From JAKLFA01 sp964450385 (GTDB lineage: Bacteria; Omnitrophota; Gorgyraeia; Zapsychrales; JANLHA01), in contig CAYVEC010000019.1 in assembly GCA_964450385.1 (NCBI GenBank), positions 1-31,265 of the forward strand: 31,265 nucleotides of DNA, in the 5' to 3' direction. The translations under genes and the position numbers were made by a program. Below are positions 1-7,366 of this stretch, in pieces. The notes under the pieces are model-generated. The model made no database searches and was not told where the DNA came from. It saw only the letters and a program-made list of their open reading frames with translations. The stretch's first letter is position 1. The number at the start of each line of letters is the position of its first letter.

Positions 1-287
1 CTCCGCATAAGAAGTTCAAGGCATCTGTCTACGTTTTAACAAAAGAGGAAGGCGGTCGTCACACGCCGTTCTTCAAGGGGTAGCGTCCTCAGTTCTATTT
101 CCGGACCACGGATGTGACGGGGACGGCTGAGCTTCCTGCGGGCGTTGAGATGTGCATGCCCGGGGATAATGTTGAGTTGACGATCGAGTTGATCACCCCT
201 GTCGCGATGGAGAAAGAGTTGCGTTTCGCGATCCGTGAGGGTGGACGCACGGTTGGGGCCGGTGTTGTTTCGGAGATCCTGGCATAA
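1..287 (+). pseudogene. tuf: Elongation factor Tu, C-terminal part, interrupted by in-frame TAG (5' partial)
   Basis: Reading codons from base 3 gives the C-terminal part of EF-Tu: a segment ending in GGRHTPFFKG, then TAG at 81-83, then RPQFYFRTTDVTG and the rest of domain 3 up to the true stop TAA at 285-287. EF-Tu delivers aminoacyl-tRNA to the ribosome as a GTP complex. In the family the interrupted position is a conserved Tyr (FFKGYRPQFYF), so one base change from TAC or TAT makes the amber codon. The sequence on both sides of it is fully EF-Tu-like, with no drift. The neighbourhood (tuf before rpsJ) is the normal str-S10 arrangement. Identity is certain. Whether this is a real nonsense mutation, an assembly or sequencing error, or a readthrough codon cannot be told here; TAG is used as a normal stop by rplV, rplE and rpsH nearby. 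Confidence 0.85.
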
Positions 288-331
288 CGCAAGGGCGTTG
301 GTGGTCGAATAATGATAACGAGGTGTAAGGG

Positions 332-365
332 AATGACTCCGCCCCTCGCGAGGAGCGGAGTCATT
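332..365 (+). promoter_or_regulatory. Perfect hairpin between tuf and rpsJ, covering the rpsJ ribosome binding site
   Basis: AATGACTCCGC (332-342) and GCGGAGTCATT (355-365) are perfect reverse complements, an 11-bp stem around a 12-base loop. The loop itself contains a short self-complementary core (CCTCGCGAGG). The 3' arm contains GGAG (357-360), the best SD for the rpsJ start at 370. The stem is followed by TTAGAATGG rather than a U-run, so it is a poor classical terminator. It could end or process the tuf message, or control rpsJ translation by hiding the SD. The structure is seen in the sequence; the role is inferred. Confidence 0.6.
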
Positions 366-369
366 TAGA

Positions 370-681
370 ATGGTTGCCATGCAGAAAATACGATTAAAAC
401 TAAAGGCATATGATCATCGGTTGATTGATCAGTCGGCTCAGGAGATTGTCGATACGGCAATCCGTACGGGGGCGAAGGTCTCAGGACCTGTTCCCCTGCC
501 GACGAAGAAAGAGCTTTATACGGTCCTTCGGTCGCCGCACGTGAACAAGAAGTCCCGTGAGCAGTTCCATCTTGTGATCCATAAGAGATTGATTGATCTC
601 GTGGAGCCAACGGCCAAGACCGTTGAATCATTGCGCAAATTAAATCTACCGGCCGGCGTGGACATCGAGATTAAGCAATAA
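370..681 (+). CDS. rpsJ: 30S ribosomal protein S10
   Basis: S10 of the small subunit head, which also acts in transcription antitermination with NusB in well-studied bacteria. The family core is plain: KAYDHRLIDQSAQEIVDTA near the N-terminus, then GPVPLPTKKE, SPHVNKKSREQ and a C-terminal LPAGVDIEIKQ. The length of 103 residues equals the E. coli protein. The first ATG (370) has GGAG at 357-360, nine bases upstream. A second ATG at 379 gives MQKIRLKLKAYD, closer to the usual N-terminus but without an SD of its own. It is the first gene of the S10 block, and its SD lies in the 3' arm of a strong hairpin. Confidence 0.97.
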   Translation: MVAMQKIRLKLKAYDHRLIDQSAQEIVDTAIRTGAKVSGPVPLPTKKELYTVLRSPHVNKKSREQFHLVIHKRLIDLVEPTAKTVESLRKLNLPAGVDIEIKQ

Positions 682-719
682 CGGCGATGAACCCCCTGGG
701 GTGTAACTGAGAGAGTACC

Positions 720-1430
720 ATGATTCGAGGATTACTAGGTAAAAAATTAGGAATGACACAGCTGTTCGATCAGGAGGGCAATGTGACTCCGGTGACGGTG
801 ATTGAGGCCGGCCCGTGTCCGATCGTATCGCTGAAAAGCGAGCCCAAGGCGAAGGTCTCTGTCGGGTTTCTTCCAGAGAAGGAGTCGCGGATCAACAAGC
901 CGGAGGCGGGGCTTTTTAAGAAGGCGGGCGTTGCGCCGATGAAGGTTGTTCGCGAATTTGAGTCCGTCGACAATAAGGACTATCAGCTTGGTCAGGAGAT
1001 CAAGGTTGATATATTTAAGCCGGGGGATTTTATTGATATTTCTTCGGTCTCAAAGGGAAAAGGTTTTCAGGGCGGGATGAAGCGGTGGAACTGGAAGGGC
1101 GGCAAGGCATCGCACGGTTCGATGCATCATCGTCGGGTCGGTTCGATCGGTGCGAGTTCGGACCCATCACGTGTGTATCGCGGGCTTCATATGCCCGGCC
1201 ACATGGGGGCCGATCGGGTCACTGTTCAGGGATTACGGGTAATGGAAGTGGATCTTGAAAAGAATCTATTGATGGTCAAGGGGGCGGTCCCTGGATATCG
1301 TAATGCGATCATTGAGATTAATCGTTCAAAGAAGAAGGCCTATCGGTCACTTGAGGACAAGCCGGTCAATGTCGTCAAGAATCGTAACCCGATGAAGCAA
1401 AGTAAGTCCAAGGCGAAAGGTAAGAAGTAA
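720..1430 (+). CDS. rplC: 50S ribosomal protein L3
   Basis: L3 binds 23S rRNA near the peptidyl transferase centre and is an early assembly protein. The start MIRGLLGKKLGMTQLF is a hallmark of the family. The central loop with KGFQGGMKRW, GSMHHRRVGSIG and MPGHMGADRVTVQGL is well conserved and includes the conserved Gln of GFQGG that is methylated in some bacteria. At 236 residues it is longer than E. coli L3 (209) because of a Lys/Ser-rich C-terminal tail. GAGAG at 711-715 is the SD. Only one base separates its stop from rplD. Confidence 0.97.
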   Translation: MIRGLLGKKLGMTQLFDQEGNVTPVTVIEAGPCPIVSLKSEPKAKVSVGFLPEKESRINKPEAGLFKKAGVAPMKVVREFESVDNKDYQLGQEIKVDIFKPGDFIDISSVSKGKGFQGGMKRWNWKGGKASHGSMHHRRVGSIGASSDPSRVYRGLHMPGHMGADRVTVQGLRVMEVDLEKNLLMVKGAVPGYRNAIIEINRSKKKAYRSLEDKPVNVVKNRNPMKQSKSKAKGKK

Positions 1431-1431
1431 G

Positions 1432-2058
1432 ATGGTTATGATGCCTGTGCTTGATAAAAAGGGGAAGAAGAAGGATCAGATCGAGTTTTCTGATGACCTT
1501 TTTGGTAAACACGTCAACGCGGATGTGATCCATCAGGCCGTGGTGATGTATCAGGCCTCGCTTCGTCAAGGCAATGCGTCGACGAAGGAGCGGGGTTCCG
1601 TCTCCGGTGGCGGTAAAAAGCCCTATCGTCAAAAGGGAACCGGGCGGGCCCGCCAGGGGTCGACCCGTGCGCCTCAATTTATCGGCGGCGGTGTGGTCTT
1701 TGGGCCTCATCCCCGTGACTTTGGGTATGACATCCCCAAAAAGATCAGGCGCGCTGCCCTGAAAGAAAGCATCAATGCCAAGCTCAAGGCCGATCAGCTC
1801 ATCGTGATCGAGGAGCTTACATCCGCACTGGGGAAGACGAAGGAGTTCGCGGATATTTTGAAGGCCTTGAAGATGACGGGCCGGACCCTGGCATTATTGG
1901 ACGGGTCTGATGCCAGCATCCATCTCGTGAGTCGCAACATCCCCCGCTTTGAGATCCTGCGCGCTGAGGACGTGACCGCGTATGACATCATGCGCAACAA
2001 GAATCTGCTGTTGACCAAAACGGCGGTCGAAAAAATTTTGGAACGTATCAACAAGTAA
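1432..2058 (+). CDS. rplD: 50S ribosomal protein L4
   Basis: L4 binds 23S rRNA and lines the peptide exit tunnel; in E. coli it also represses the S10 operon. The extended loop is easy to recognise (KKPYRQKGTGRARQGSTRAP), followed by the FGPHPRDF region and a C-terminal globular domain. The 208 residues are typical. Three Met codons lie close together at the start (1432, 1438, 1441); the first is used here, with AAAGG at 1416-1420 as a distant SD. The true start could be either later one. It sits between rplC and rplW, as in most bacteria. Confidence 0.96.
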   Translation: MVMMPVLDKKGKKKDQIEFSDDLFGKHVNADVIHQAVVMYQASLRQGNASTKERGSVSGGGKKPYRQKGTGRARQGSTRAPQFIGGGVVFGPHPRDFGYDIPKKIRRAALKESINAKLKADQLIVIEELTSALGKTKEFADILKALKMTGRTLALLDGSDASIHLVSRNIPRFEILRAEDVTAYDIMRNKNLLLTKTAVEKILERINK

Positions 2059-2067
2059 AGAGCCGGC

Positions 2068-2346
2068 ATGATTACACATTACGATATTATTCAAACACTT
2101 GTTCGGACCGAAAAAGGCACCAGCCAGGAGCCCATGAGAAAATATGTTTTTCAGGTGGCCGACCAGGCGACAAAAGTCTCGATCCGTAAGGCGGTCGAAA
2201 CGATCTATAACGTCAAGGTGGCCTCGGTGAATATTATGGTGGTTCCGGGAAAGAAGAAGCGTGTCCGTCGGGATATCGGCTATACGACGCCGTGGAAAAA
2301 GGCGCTCGTGACGCTTCAAGAAGGACATTCCATTAACGTCACATAA
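2068..2346 (+). CDS. rplW: 50S ribosomal protein L23
   Basis: L23 sits at the tunnel exit and is the docking site for trigger factor and SRP. The family pattern is visible: an N-terminal TEKGT segment, KYVFQVADQATKVSIRKAVE, then YNVKVASVN and the basic loop KKKRVRRDIGYTTPWKKA, ending in a beta strand. Its 92 residues are close to the usual 95-100. The ATG follows the rplD stop by nine bases with an AAAGAG stretch as a weak SD, which suggests translational coupling. Confidence 0.95.
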   Translation: MITHYDIIQTLVRTEKGTSQEPMRKYVFQVADQATKVSIRKAVETIYNVKVASVNIMVVPGKKKRVRRDIGYTTPWKKALVTLQEGHSINVT

Positions 2347-2372
2347 ATTAACGTGAATTCGAGGATCGAACG

Positions 2373-3209
2373 GTGGGCATTAAGAAATTTAAACCGACGA
2401 CAAATGGCTTGAGACATACCGCGATCTCTGATTTTTCTGAGATCACGAAATCAAAACCCGAGAAGGCGCTTTTGGAGCCGCTTAAGAAAAGCGGCGGGCG
2501 CAACATGTACGGTCGGGTTACCGTCCGCTTTCGCGGCGGCGGGCACAAGCGGATGTACCGTCTCGTTGATTTTAAGCGCAAGAATATCGACCTGTCTGCA
2601 GAGGTCCTGGCGATTGAATATGATCCTAACCGGACGGCCCGGATCGCCCTCATTCAGTACGAGGGTGGGGAAAAGTCCTATATCTTGGCGCCCCTTGAAT
2701 TGAAGGTCGGGGACCGGATCGTCAGCACCATCGACGGGGAAGTTGAGATGAAAGCGGGTAATTGCATGCCCTTGAGCCGCATTCCATTAGGGACCGCGGT
2801 TCATAATATTGAGCTTCAACCGGGCAAGGGCGGTCAGATGGCCCGTTCGGCCGGGACCTCGGCGCAGCTTATGGCCAAGGAAGGCGGATTTGCCTTGCTC
2901 CGCATGCCGTCGAGTGAGGTCCGAAAGATCGGATTAAGCTGCCGGGCGACGATCGGTCAGATGGGTAATGTTGAGCATGAGACAAAGTCGCTGGGCAAGG
3001 CTGGTCGTTCCCGATGGCTTGGGCGCAAAGGCCATGTCCGCGGGGTCGCGATGAATCCGATCGATCATCCTCATGGAGGAGGCGAGGGGAAGACCCCTCA
3101 GGGTAACCCTCATCCGGTCACACCGTGGGGGAAGGCCACAAAGGGATTGAAGACGCGTTCACGCCGAAAATATTCCGATAAGTTTATTGTTAAGAGAAGG
3201 ACAAAGTAA
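2373..3209 (+). CDS. rplB: 50S ribosomal protein L2
   Basis: L2 binds domain IV of 23S rRNA and is needed for subunit joining and peptidyl transferase activity. Family signatures are present: GRVTVRFRGGGHKRMYR near the N-terminus, the SH3-like middle, and the C-terminal segment GVAMNPIDHPHGGGEGKT with the conserved His in the HPHGGG turn. The 278 residues are typical. The start is GTG at 2373, supported by GAGGAT at 2361-2366 with six bases spacing and by the good match of GIKKFKPTTNGLRH to the family N-terminus. Confidence 0.97.
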   Translation: MGIKKFKPTTNGLRHTAISDFSEITKSKPEKALLEPLKKSGGRNMYGRVTVRFRGGGHKRMYRLVDFKRKNIDLSAEVLAIEYDPNRTARIALIQYEGGEKSYILAPLELKVGDRIVSTIDGEVEMKAGNCMPLSRIPLGTAVHNIELQPGKGGQMARSAGTSAQLMAKEGGFALLRMPSSEVRKIGLSCRATIGQMGNVEHETKSLGKAGRSRWLGRKGHVRGVAMNPIDHPHGGGEGKTPQGNPHPVTPWGKATKGLKTRSRRKYSDKFIVKRRTK

Positions 3210-3210
3210 G

Positions 3211-3498
3211 ATGCCACGATCGATTAAAAAAGGACCGTTTATTGATGAATCGCTGCTTAAAAAACTTAAGCAGGCCGAGCTCAGCGGGCGCAAGGAACCG
3301 ATCAAGACCTGGTCACGACGTTCCACAGTGACGCCTGAATTCGTCGGCTTCACGGTCGCTGTCCATGACGGACGCAAACATATTCCAGTGTATATTACAG
3401 AAAATATGGTGGGTCAGAAGTTCGGGGATCTGGCCATCACACGGACCTTCCGTGTTCATGGCGGCGTCAAGGCGAAAAAGGCCCCGGCAAAAACATAA
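3211..3498 (+). CDS. rpsS: 30S ribosomal protein S19
   Basis: S19 lies in the head of the 30S subunit and forms a bridge with the large subunit. MPRSIKKGPFIDESLLKK is the standard N-terminus and fixes the start at 3211, with AAGGA at 3197-3201. A longer reading frame upstream adds nine unlike residues and has no SD. KTWSRRSTVTPEFVG and HIPVYITENMVGQKFG follow, then the basic C-terminal tail. The 95 residues are typical. The gene follows rplB with one base between them. Confidence 0.97.
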   Translation: MPRSIKKGPFIDESLLKKLKQAELSGRKEPIKTWSRRSTVTPEFVGFTVAVHDGRKHIPVYITENMVGQKFGDLAITRTFRVHGGVKAKKAPAKT

Positions 3499-3525
3499 TT
3501 GGAGTTAACTTCGGTAGGATACGAC

Positions 3526-3861
3526 ATGATAGCACACGCAAAAGGACGATATATTCGTGTTTCTCCCACAAAGATCAGGACGACGATTGATTTGATCCGC
3601 GGGAAGGATGTTGTGACTTCCAAGGCAGTCCTGGTTCAGGTGAACAAAGGAACAGCGGCGGCTGTCCATAAGGTTCTGGACTCGGCCATTAGCAACGCCA
3701 AACAGAAGGGGCTGGATGAAACGCAGCTGTTTATTTCCAAGATCACCGCTGATTTCGGCCCCGCATGGAAACGGTTCCGGTCGGCCCCCTTTGGACGTGC
3801 GACGCGTGTTTTGAAGAGGACGACGCATTTAACGATTGAATTAGATGTGATTACGAAATAG
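3526..3861 (+). CDS. rplV: 50S ribosomal protein L22
   Basis: L22 lines the exit tunnel with its beta hairpin; changes there give macrolide resistance in other bacteria. The family is clear from YIRVSPTKIRTTIDLIRGK, the helical middle with LDSAISNAKQ, and the hairpin DFGPAWKRFRSAPFGRATR. The start is placed at ATG 3526, which has AGGA at 3516-3519 and gives 111 residues, the normal length. A frame running further upstream begins at a TTG and adds residues that do not fit. It ends in TAG, which shows amber is a working stop here. Confidence 0.96.
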   Translation: MIAHAKGRYIRVSPTKIRTTIDLIRGKDVVTSKAVLVQVNKGTAAAVHKVLDSAISNAKQKGLDETQLFISKITADFGPAWKRFRSAPFGRATRVLKRTTHLTIELDVITK

Positions 3862-3873
3862 GAGAAGACGGCA

Positions 3874-4530
3874 GTGGGACAAAAGGTACATCCATATATT
3901 CAGCGAATCGGGGTCAATAAGAATTGGCGGAGCCTTTGGTACGCGGATCAAAAAGATTATTCTGCCAAGATCGTCGAGGATCATAAGATCCGTCAGTTCA
4001 TTCAAAAACGATTTTTGAACGCCTCGGTCTCCTACGTGAGCATCGAGCGGATGGGCGATCAGATCAAGATCAAGATCGCCTCGGCCCGGCCTGGTGTGAT
4101 CATTGGACGACGCGGGGCCGATATCGATCGGTTAAAGGCCGAGCTCAGCCGGATCACGCCGAAGGAGCTCTCTGTCGATATCATCGAGATTAAGAACCCT
4201 GCGATCGATGCCCAGCTCGTGGCGCAGAATATCGCCTTTCAGCTTGAGAAGCGCGTTGCCTTCCGCCGGGCGGTAAAGCGGGCGATCGATATGGCCCGTC
4301 AGGCCGGGGTCAAGGGGATCAAGGTTTCGGTATCGGGACGGCTTGGAGGCGCGGAGATCGCGCGTCGGGAGACCTATCATGAAGGGTCCTTGCCCTTACA
4401 GACCCTGCGCGCCGATATCGATTATGGGTTTACCGAGGCCGTGACGACCTATGGGCTCATCGGCGTTAAGACTTGGATTTATCATGGGATGATTATTCCC
4501 GAAAAGAATAAAGCGAACGTTCAGAAGTAA
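3874..4530 (+). CDS. rpsC: 30S ribosomal protein S3
   Basis: S3 forms part of the mRNA entry site and helicase ring of the 30S subunit. The N-terminus MGQKVHPYIQRIGV is diagnostic, followed by the KH-type RNA-binding region with ARPGVIIGRRGADIDRLK (GxxG loop) and the C-terminal domain with GRLGGAEIARRETYHEGSLP. The start is GTG at 3874, with GGAG at 3861-3864. The 218 residues are slightly shorter than the E. coli protein (233) through a shorter tail. Confidence 0.97.
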   Translation: MGQKVHPYIQRIGVNKNWRSLWYADQKDYSAKIVEDHKIRQFIQKRFLNASVSYVSIERMGDQIKIKIASARPGVIIGRRGADIDRLKAELSRITPKELSVDIIEIKNPAIDAQLVAQNIAFQLEKRVAFRRAVKRAIDMARQAGVKGIKVSVSGRLGGAEIARRETYHEGSLPLQTLRADIDYGFTEAVTTYGLIGVKTWIYHGMIIPEKNKANVQK

Positions 4531-4560
4531 TCCGTGTGAGTGTGAGAGGGAGATTCGACA

Positions 4561-4977
4561 ATGTTGCAGATGCCGAGAAAAGTTAAATACCGCAAGGCCC
4601 AAAAAGGGAAGAACCGCGGTGTCGCGACTCGGGGCGAACGGCTGATTTTTGGGGAGTATGGATTAAAGGCCCTGGAAAACGGCATTATGAAGGCCAATCA
4701 TATGGAGGCCAGCCGTCTGGTGATCGCCCGAAAAATGAAGGGGGCGGGAAAACTCTGGATCAATGTGTTCCCGAACAAGCCTGTTACGAAGAAGCCCGCG
4801 GAAACCCGGATGGGGAAGGGGAAGGGAGATCTGTCTCACTGGGCTTTTATGGTGAAGCGCGGCAAGGTGATCCTCGAGTTGGGCGGGATCCCCGAAGATT
4901 TCGCCAAGCAGATTTTTAGGCTTGTGGCCTTTAAACTTCCGTTCAAGACCAAATTTGTGACCCGTGTTCATCATTGA
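4561..4977 (+). CDS. rplP: 50S ribosomal protein L16
   Basis: L16 organises the A-site region of the large subunit. The N-terminus MLQMPRKVKYRKAQKGKNRG and the later KPVTKKPAETRMGKGKG loop are family marks, the latter containing the conserved Arg near the A site. It has 138 residues, as in the family. An AGGGAG SD lies at 4547-4552. The initiator at 4561 is preferred over the Met three codons later because MLQ is the usual start. Its stop is TGA and rpmC follows within 25 bases. Confidence 0.97.
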   Translation: MLQMPRKVKYRKAQKGKNRGVATRGERLIFGEYGLKALENGIMKANHMEASRLVIARKMKGAGKLWINVFPNKPVTKKPAETRMGKGKGDLSHWAFMVKRGKVILELGGIPEDFAKQIFRLVAFKLPFKTKFVTRVHH

Positions 4978-5000
4978 TGTGTTAAGACGAGGATAGATTG

Positions 5001-5204
5001 ATGAAGGTAAAAGAATTACGAGAGATGACGAATCAGGATTTGGCGCAGAAGGAACAGGCGCTCAAGAAAGAGCTTTTTGATCTGCGTTATCAAAAGAAGA
5101 TCGGGAGCGTTGAAAAGCCGGCGCGTTTTAAGGCCCTGAAAAAGGATATTGCCCGGATATTAACGATTTTGAACGAGAGAGAAGAAGATGGAAAATCGAA
5201 TTAA
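5001..5204 (+). CDS. rpmC: 50S ribosomal protein L29
   Basis: L29 is a small two-helix protein at the tunnel exit next to L23. The sequence KVKELREMTNQDLAQKEQ, then the KKELFDLRYQKKIG segment and a second helix ending in ILNEREEDG, is typical; length 67. GAGGA at 4989-4993 supports the ATG at 5001. Its last 17 bases overlap the start of rpsQ in another frame, so the two are probably translationally coupled. Confidence 0.95.
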   Translation: MKVKELREMTNQDLAQKEQALKKELFDLRYQKKIGSVEKPARFKALKKDIARILTILNEREEDGKSN

Positions 5205-5448
5205 CCGTCGGCGTCAGCTGGTGGGCGAGGTTGTTTCTGACAAGATGGACAAGACCCGCGTGGTCCAGGTCCGAACGTCAGTGAAGCACGATAAATATCA
5301 GAAGACCATGATGGTGGCCAAGAAGTTCAAGGTCCATGATGAAAAGAATGAATCGAAGATGGGGGATCAGGTCCGTATCATGGAGACCCGCCGTCTGTCG
5401 AAAGACAAACGCTGGGTCATGTTGGAGATCTTAAAGAAGGAAGCGTAA
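5188..5448 (+). CDS. rpsQ: 30S ribosomal protein S17
   Basis: S17 is a primary 16S rRNA-binding protein with an OB fold. Family marks are RRQLVGEVVSDKMDKTRVV near the N-terminus and the later MGDQVRIMETRRLSKDKRW stretch (the usual form is GDxVxIxExRPLSKxKxW). The 86 residues are typical. The start overlaps the end of rpmC by 17 bases, and a GAGAGAAG purine run precedes it. Confidence 0.96.
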   Translation: MENRINRRRQLVGEVVSDKMDKTRVVQVRTSVKHDKYQKTMMVAKKFKVHDEKNESKMGDQVRIMETRRLSKDKRWVMLEILKKEA

Positions 5449-5458
5449 GGGGCAAACC

Positions 5459-5827
5459 ATGCTTTATATGAAATCGATCTTAGATGTAGCGGATAATTCA
5501 GGGGCACGTAAGGCGTCCTTGATCGGTGTCCTTAACAGTAAAGGACGGCTCTGGGCACAGGTCGGCGATGTCGTCCGGGTCAATATCAAAGAGGCCGCTC
5601 CGGATTCCACATTGAAGAAGGGGCAGAAGGCCAAGGGGGTGATCGTCCGGACCAAGGCCCCCATCAAGCGCGGCGACGGGACAACAGTCCGCTTTGACTC
5701 CAATGCGCTTGTGATTATCGATGATGCGGGCAATCCGCGCGGAACCCGGGTCTTCGGTCCGGTTGCGCGTGAGTTGCGGAATTTAGAGTACATGAAAATC
5801 ATCTCGTTGGCACCAGAGGTAGTTTAA
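5459..5827 (+). CDS. rplN: 50S ribosomal protein L14
   Basis: L14 forms an inter-subunit bridge and is the target of the silencing factor RsfS. The signature LDVADNSGARKASLIGVL is at the N-terminus, with KAPIKRGDGTTVRFDSNALV and GNPRGTRVFGPVARELR further on; 122 residues, the standard length. AAGGGG at 5447-5452 lies six bases before the ATG. First gene of what is the spc block in E. coli, but here continuous with the S10 genes. Confidence 0.97.
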   Translation: MLYMKSILDVADNSGARKASLIGVLNSKGRLWAQVGDVVRVNIKEAAPDSTLKKGQKAKGVIVRTKAPIKRGDGTTVRFDSNALVIIDDAGNPRGTRVFGPVARELRNLEYMKIISLAPEVV

Positions 5828-5828
5828 T

Positions 5829-6140
5829 ATGTTACGGATCAAAAAGAACGACATGGTGATGGTGATCACCGGTAAGGACAAAGGCAAGACCGGAAAGGTC
5901 CTGAGGGTTTTCCCCAAGACCGAGCGGGTCCTTGTCGAGAAAATCAACATCGCCAAGAAGGCCAAGCGCAAGACGCAGCAGGATCAGCAGGGAGGTTTTA
6001 TTGACCTCGAGATGCCGCTTCATATTTCGAATGTCATGCTTGTCGATAAAAAGACCAATAAACCCACACGTTTTGGCGTGAAGGTCTTGAAAGATGGAAG
6101 TAAGGTCAGGGTAAGCAAAAAAAGTGGAGAAGTCATTTAA
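5829..6140 (+). CDS. rplX: 50S ribosomal protein L24
   Basis: L24 starts assembly of the large subunit by binding the 5' domain of 23S rRNA. It has a KOW motif near the N-terminus (MVITGKDKGKTGKVLRVFPK) followed by the VEKINIAKKAKRKTQQ segment and the C-terminal KKTNKPTRFGVKVL. The 103 residues are typical. It begins one base after the rplN stop, with AGAGGT at 5815-5820 inside rplN as SD. Confidence 0.96.
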   Translation: MLRIKKNDMVMVITGKDKGKTGKVLRVFPKTERVLVEKINIAKKAKRKTQQDQQGGFIDLEMPLHISNVMLVDKKTNKPTRFGVKVLKDGSKVRVSKKSGEVI

Positions 6141-6156
6141 TCGTTAGAGGTGCACT

Positions 6157-6702
6157 GTGGTCCCAAGACTGTTAGAAAAATATAAAAAAGAGATCTGCCC
6201 CGAACTGCAAAAGAAATTTGGCATCAAGAATGTGATGGCCATGCCTCGGCTTCAGAAAATTGTTATCAATATGGGTGTGGGGGCGGCGATCCAGGATATC
6301 AAAATCCTCGAGACGGCGATGGCCGAATTGGCCGCGATGACGGGCCAGAAGCCGATCATGCGACGGGCGCGAATCGCGATCTCGAATTTTAAGTTGCGCG
6401 AGAATCTTCCGATCGGATGCAAGGTCACGCTCCGGGGGGCCAAGATGTATGAATTCGTTGATCGTCTCGTCAATGTTGCCTTGCCGAGGATCCGCGACTT
6501 TAATGGGCTGTCCCGTAAGTCCTTTGATAATTTTGGGAATTATTCCTTCGGGATCTCGGACCAGACGATTTTCCCTGAGATCGATACCGGGCGGCTGACC
6601 CGCGCGCAGGGGATGGATATCACCTTTGTCTTTAACAATAAGCACGAAGAGCAAACAATGGAATTGTTGCGGCTCCTGGGTGTGCCGTTCCGCAAGGCAT
6701 AG
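6157..6702 (+). CDS. rplE: 50S ribosomal protein L5
   Basis: L5 binds 5S rRNA and contacts the P-site tRNA. Family segments are PRLQKIVINMGVG, LAAMTGQKPIMRRARIAISNFKLRE (split over the first third), GCKVTLRGAKMYEFVDRLV, and the C-terminal NYSFGISDQTIFPEI. The 181 residues match the usual 179-180. The start is GTG at 6157, with AGAGGTG at 6146-6152 close upstream; no better ATG exists. It stops with TAG. Confidence 0.97.
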   Translation: MVPRLLEKYKKEICPELQKKFGIKNVMAMPRLQKIVINMGVGAAIQDIKILETAMAELAAMTGQKPIMRRARIAISNFKLRENLPIGCKVTLRGAKMYEFVDRLVNVALPRIRDFNGLSRKSFDNFGNYSFGISDQTIFPEIDTGRLTRAQGMDITFVFNNKHEEQTMELLRLLGVPFRKA

Positions 6703-6731
6703 AGGCGATAAGGAAAGGGAAGAAGTCAGTT

Positions 6732-6917
6732 ATGGCTAGAAAAGCGTTGATCTTAAAAGCAAATCGGGAACCGAAATTTTCGGTGCGGCAGCATTTTCGT
6801 TGTAAACTCTGCGGCCGCCCTAAGGGATATCTTCGACGGTTTGGGCTGTGCCGCATCTGTTTTCGCGAATTGGCGTGGAAGGGTGAGATTCCGGGGATCC
6901 GTAAGGCCAGTTGGTAA
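6732..6917 (+). CDS. rpsN: 30S ribosomal protein S14, zinc-binding type
   Basis: S14 in its short, zinc-ribbon form of 61 residues (E. coli has a 101-residue zinc-free form). The four Cys ligands are visible in two pairs, CKLC and CRIC, around GRPKGYLRRFGL. N- and C-terminal segments (MARKALILKA, GEIPGIRKASW) match the type Z family. It lies in the conserved place between rplE and rpsH. Some annotators call this form rpsZ or rpsN1. Confidence 0.96.
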   Translation: MARKALILKANREPKFSVRQHFRCKLCGRPKGYLRRFGLCRICFRELAWKGEIPGIRKASW

Positions 6918-6959
6918 TTCTAACAATGGGATTAAAGGTTTATTGATAGGGGAAGAACG

Positions 6960-7355
6960 ATGTCTTTAAGTGATCCGATTGCAAACATGTTGACAAGCAT
7001 CCGTAACGCCAGTCAGGCGAAGAAGGAGACCGTGGATCTCCCTGCCTCGAAGCTCACAGGCAAGGTCTTGGAGATCTTTAAGCAAAAAGGGTACATCGAG
7101 GATGTGCGGCTCCTCAAGAATAATGTGCAGGGGATGTATCGTGTGTATCTCAAATATGATGATAAGAAGCCTGTGATCTTGGGGATTCAGCGCGTCTCGA
7201 GGCCCGGTCTTCGCAAATATATTCCCGGGACAGCGGTGCCGCGCGTTCTGAATGGGCTGGGGACAGCGGTGATTTCAACATCAAAAGGGGTCATCACGGA
7301 TGATGAGGCCCGTAAAATAAAAATTGGCGGAGAAGTAATCTGCCATATTTGGTAG
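6960..7355 (+). CDS. rpsH: 30S ribosomal protein S8
   Basis: S8 binds the central domain of 16S rRNA and, in E. coli, represses the spc operon. MSLSDPIANMLTSIRNA is the classic start. The middle contains RPGLRKYIPG and the C-terminus the signature ISTSKGVITDDEARK followed by GGEVICHIW. The 131 residues are typical. AGGGGA at 6948-6953 is the SD. It ends in TAG at 7353-7355, which overlaps the SD of rplF. Confidence 0.97.
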   Translation: MSLSDPIANMLTSIRNASQAKKETVDLPASKLTGKVLEIFKQKGYIEDVRLLKNNVQGMYRVYLKYDDKKPVILGIQRVSRPGLRKYIPGTAVPRVLNGLGTAVISTSKGVITDDEARKIKIGGEVICHIW

Positions 7356-7366
7356 GGATAGAGACT

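Noticed and set aside
81..83. General reassignment of TAG to an amino acid
   Set aside because: rplV, rplE, rpsH, rpoA, rplQ and other genes end in TAG at the expected length, so amber works as a stop in this genome.
3499..3525. Upstream extensions of rplV (from 3499), rpsS (from 3187), rplF (from 7349) and lipB (from 18074)
   Set aside because: The extra residues do not match the families, have no SD, and a later ATG with good SD gives the normal N-terminus.
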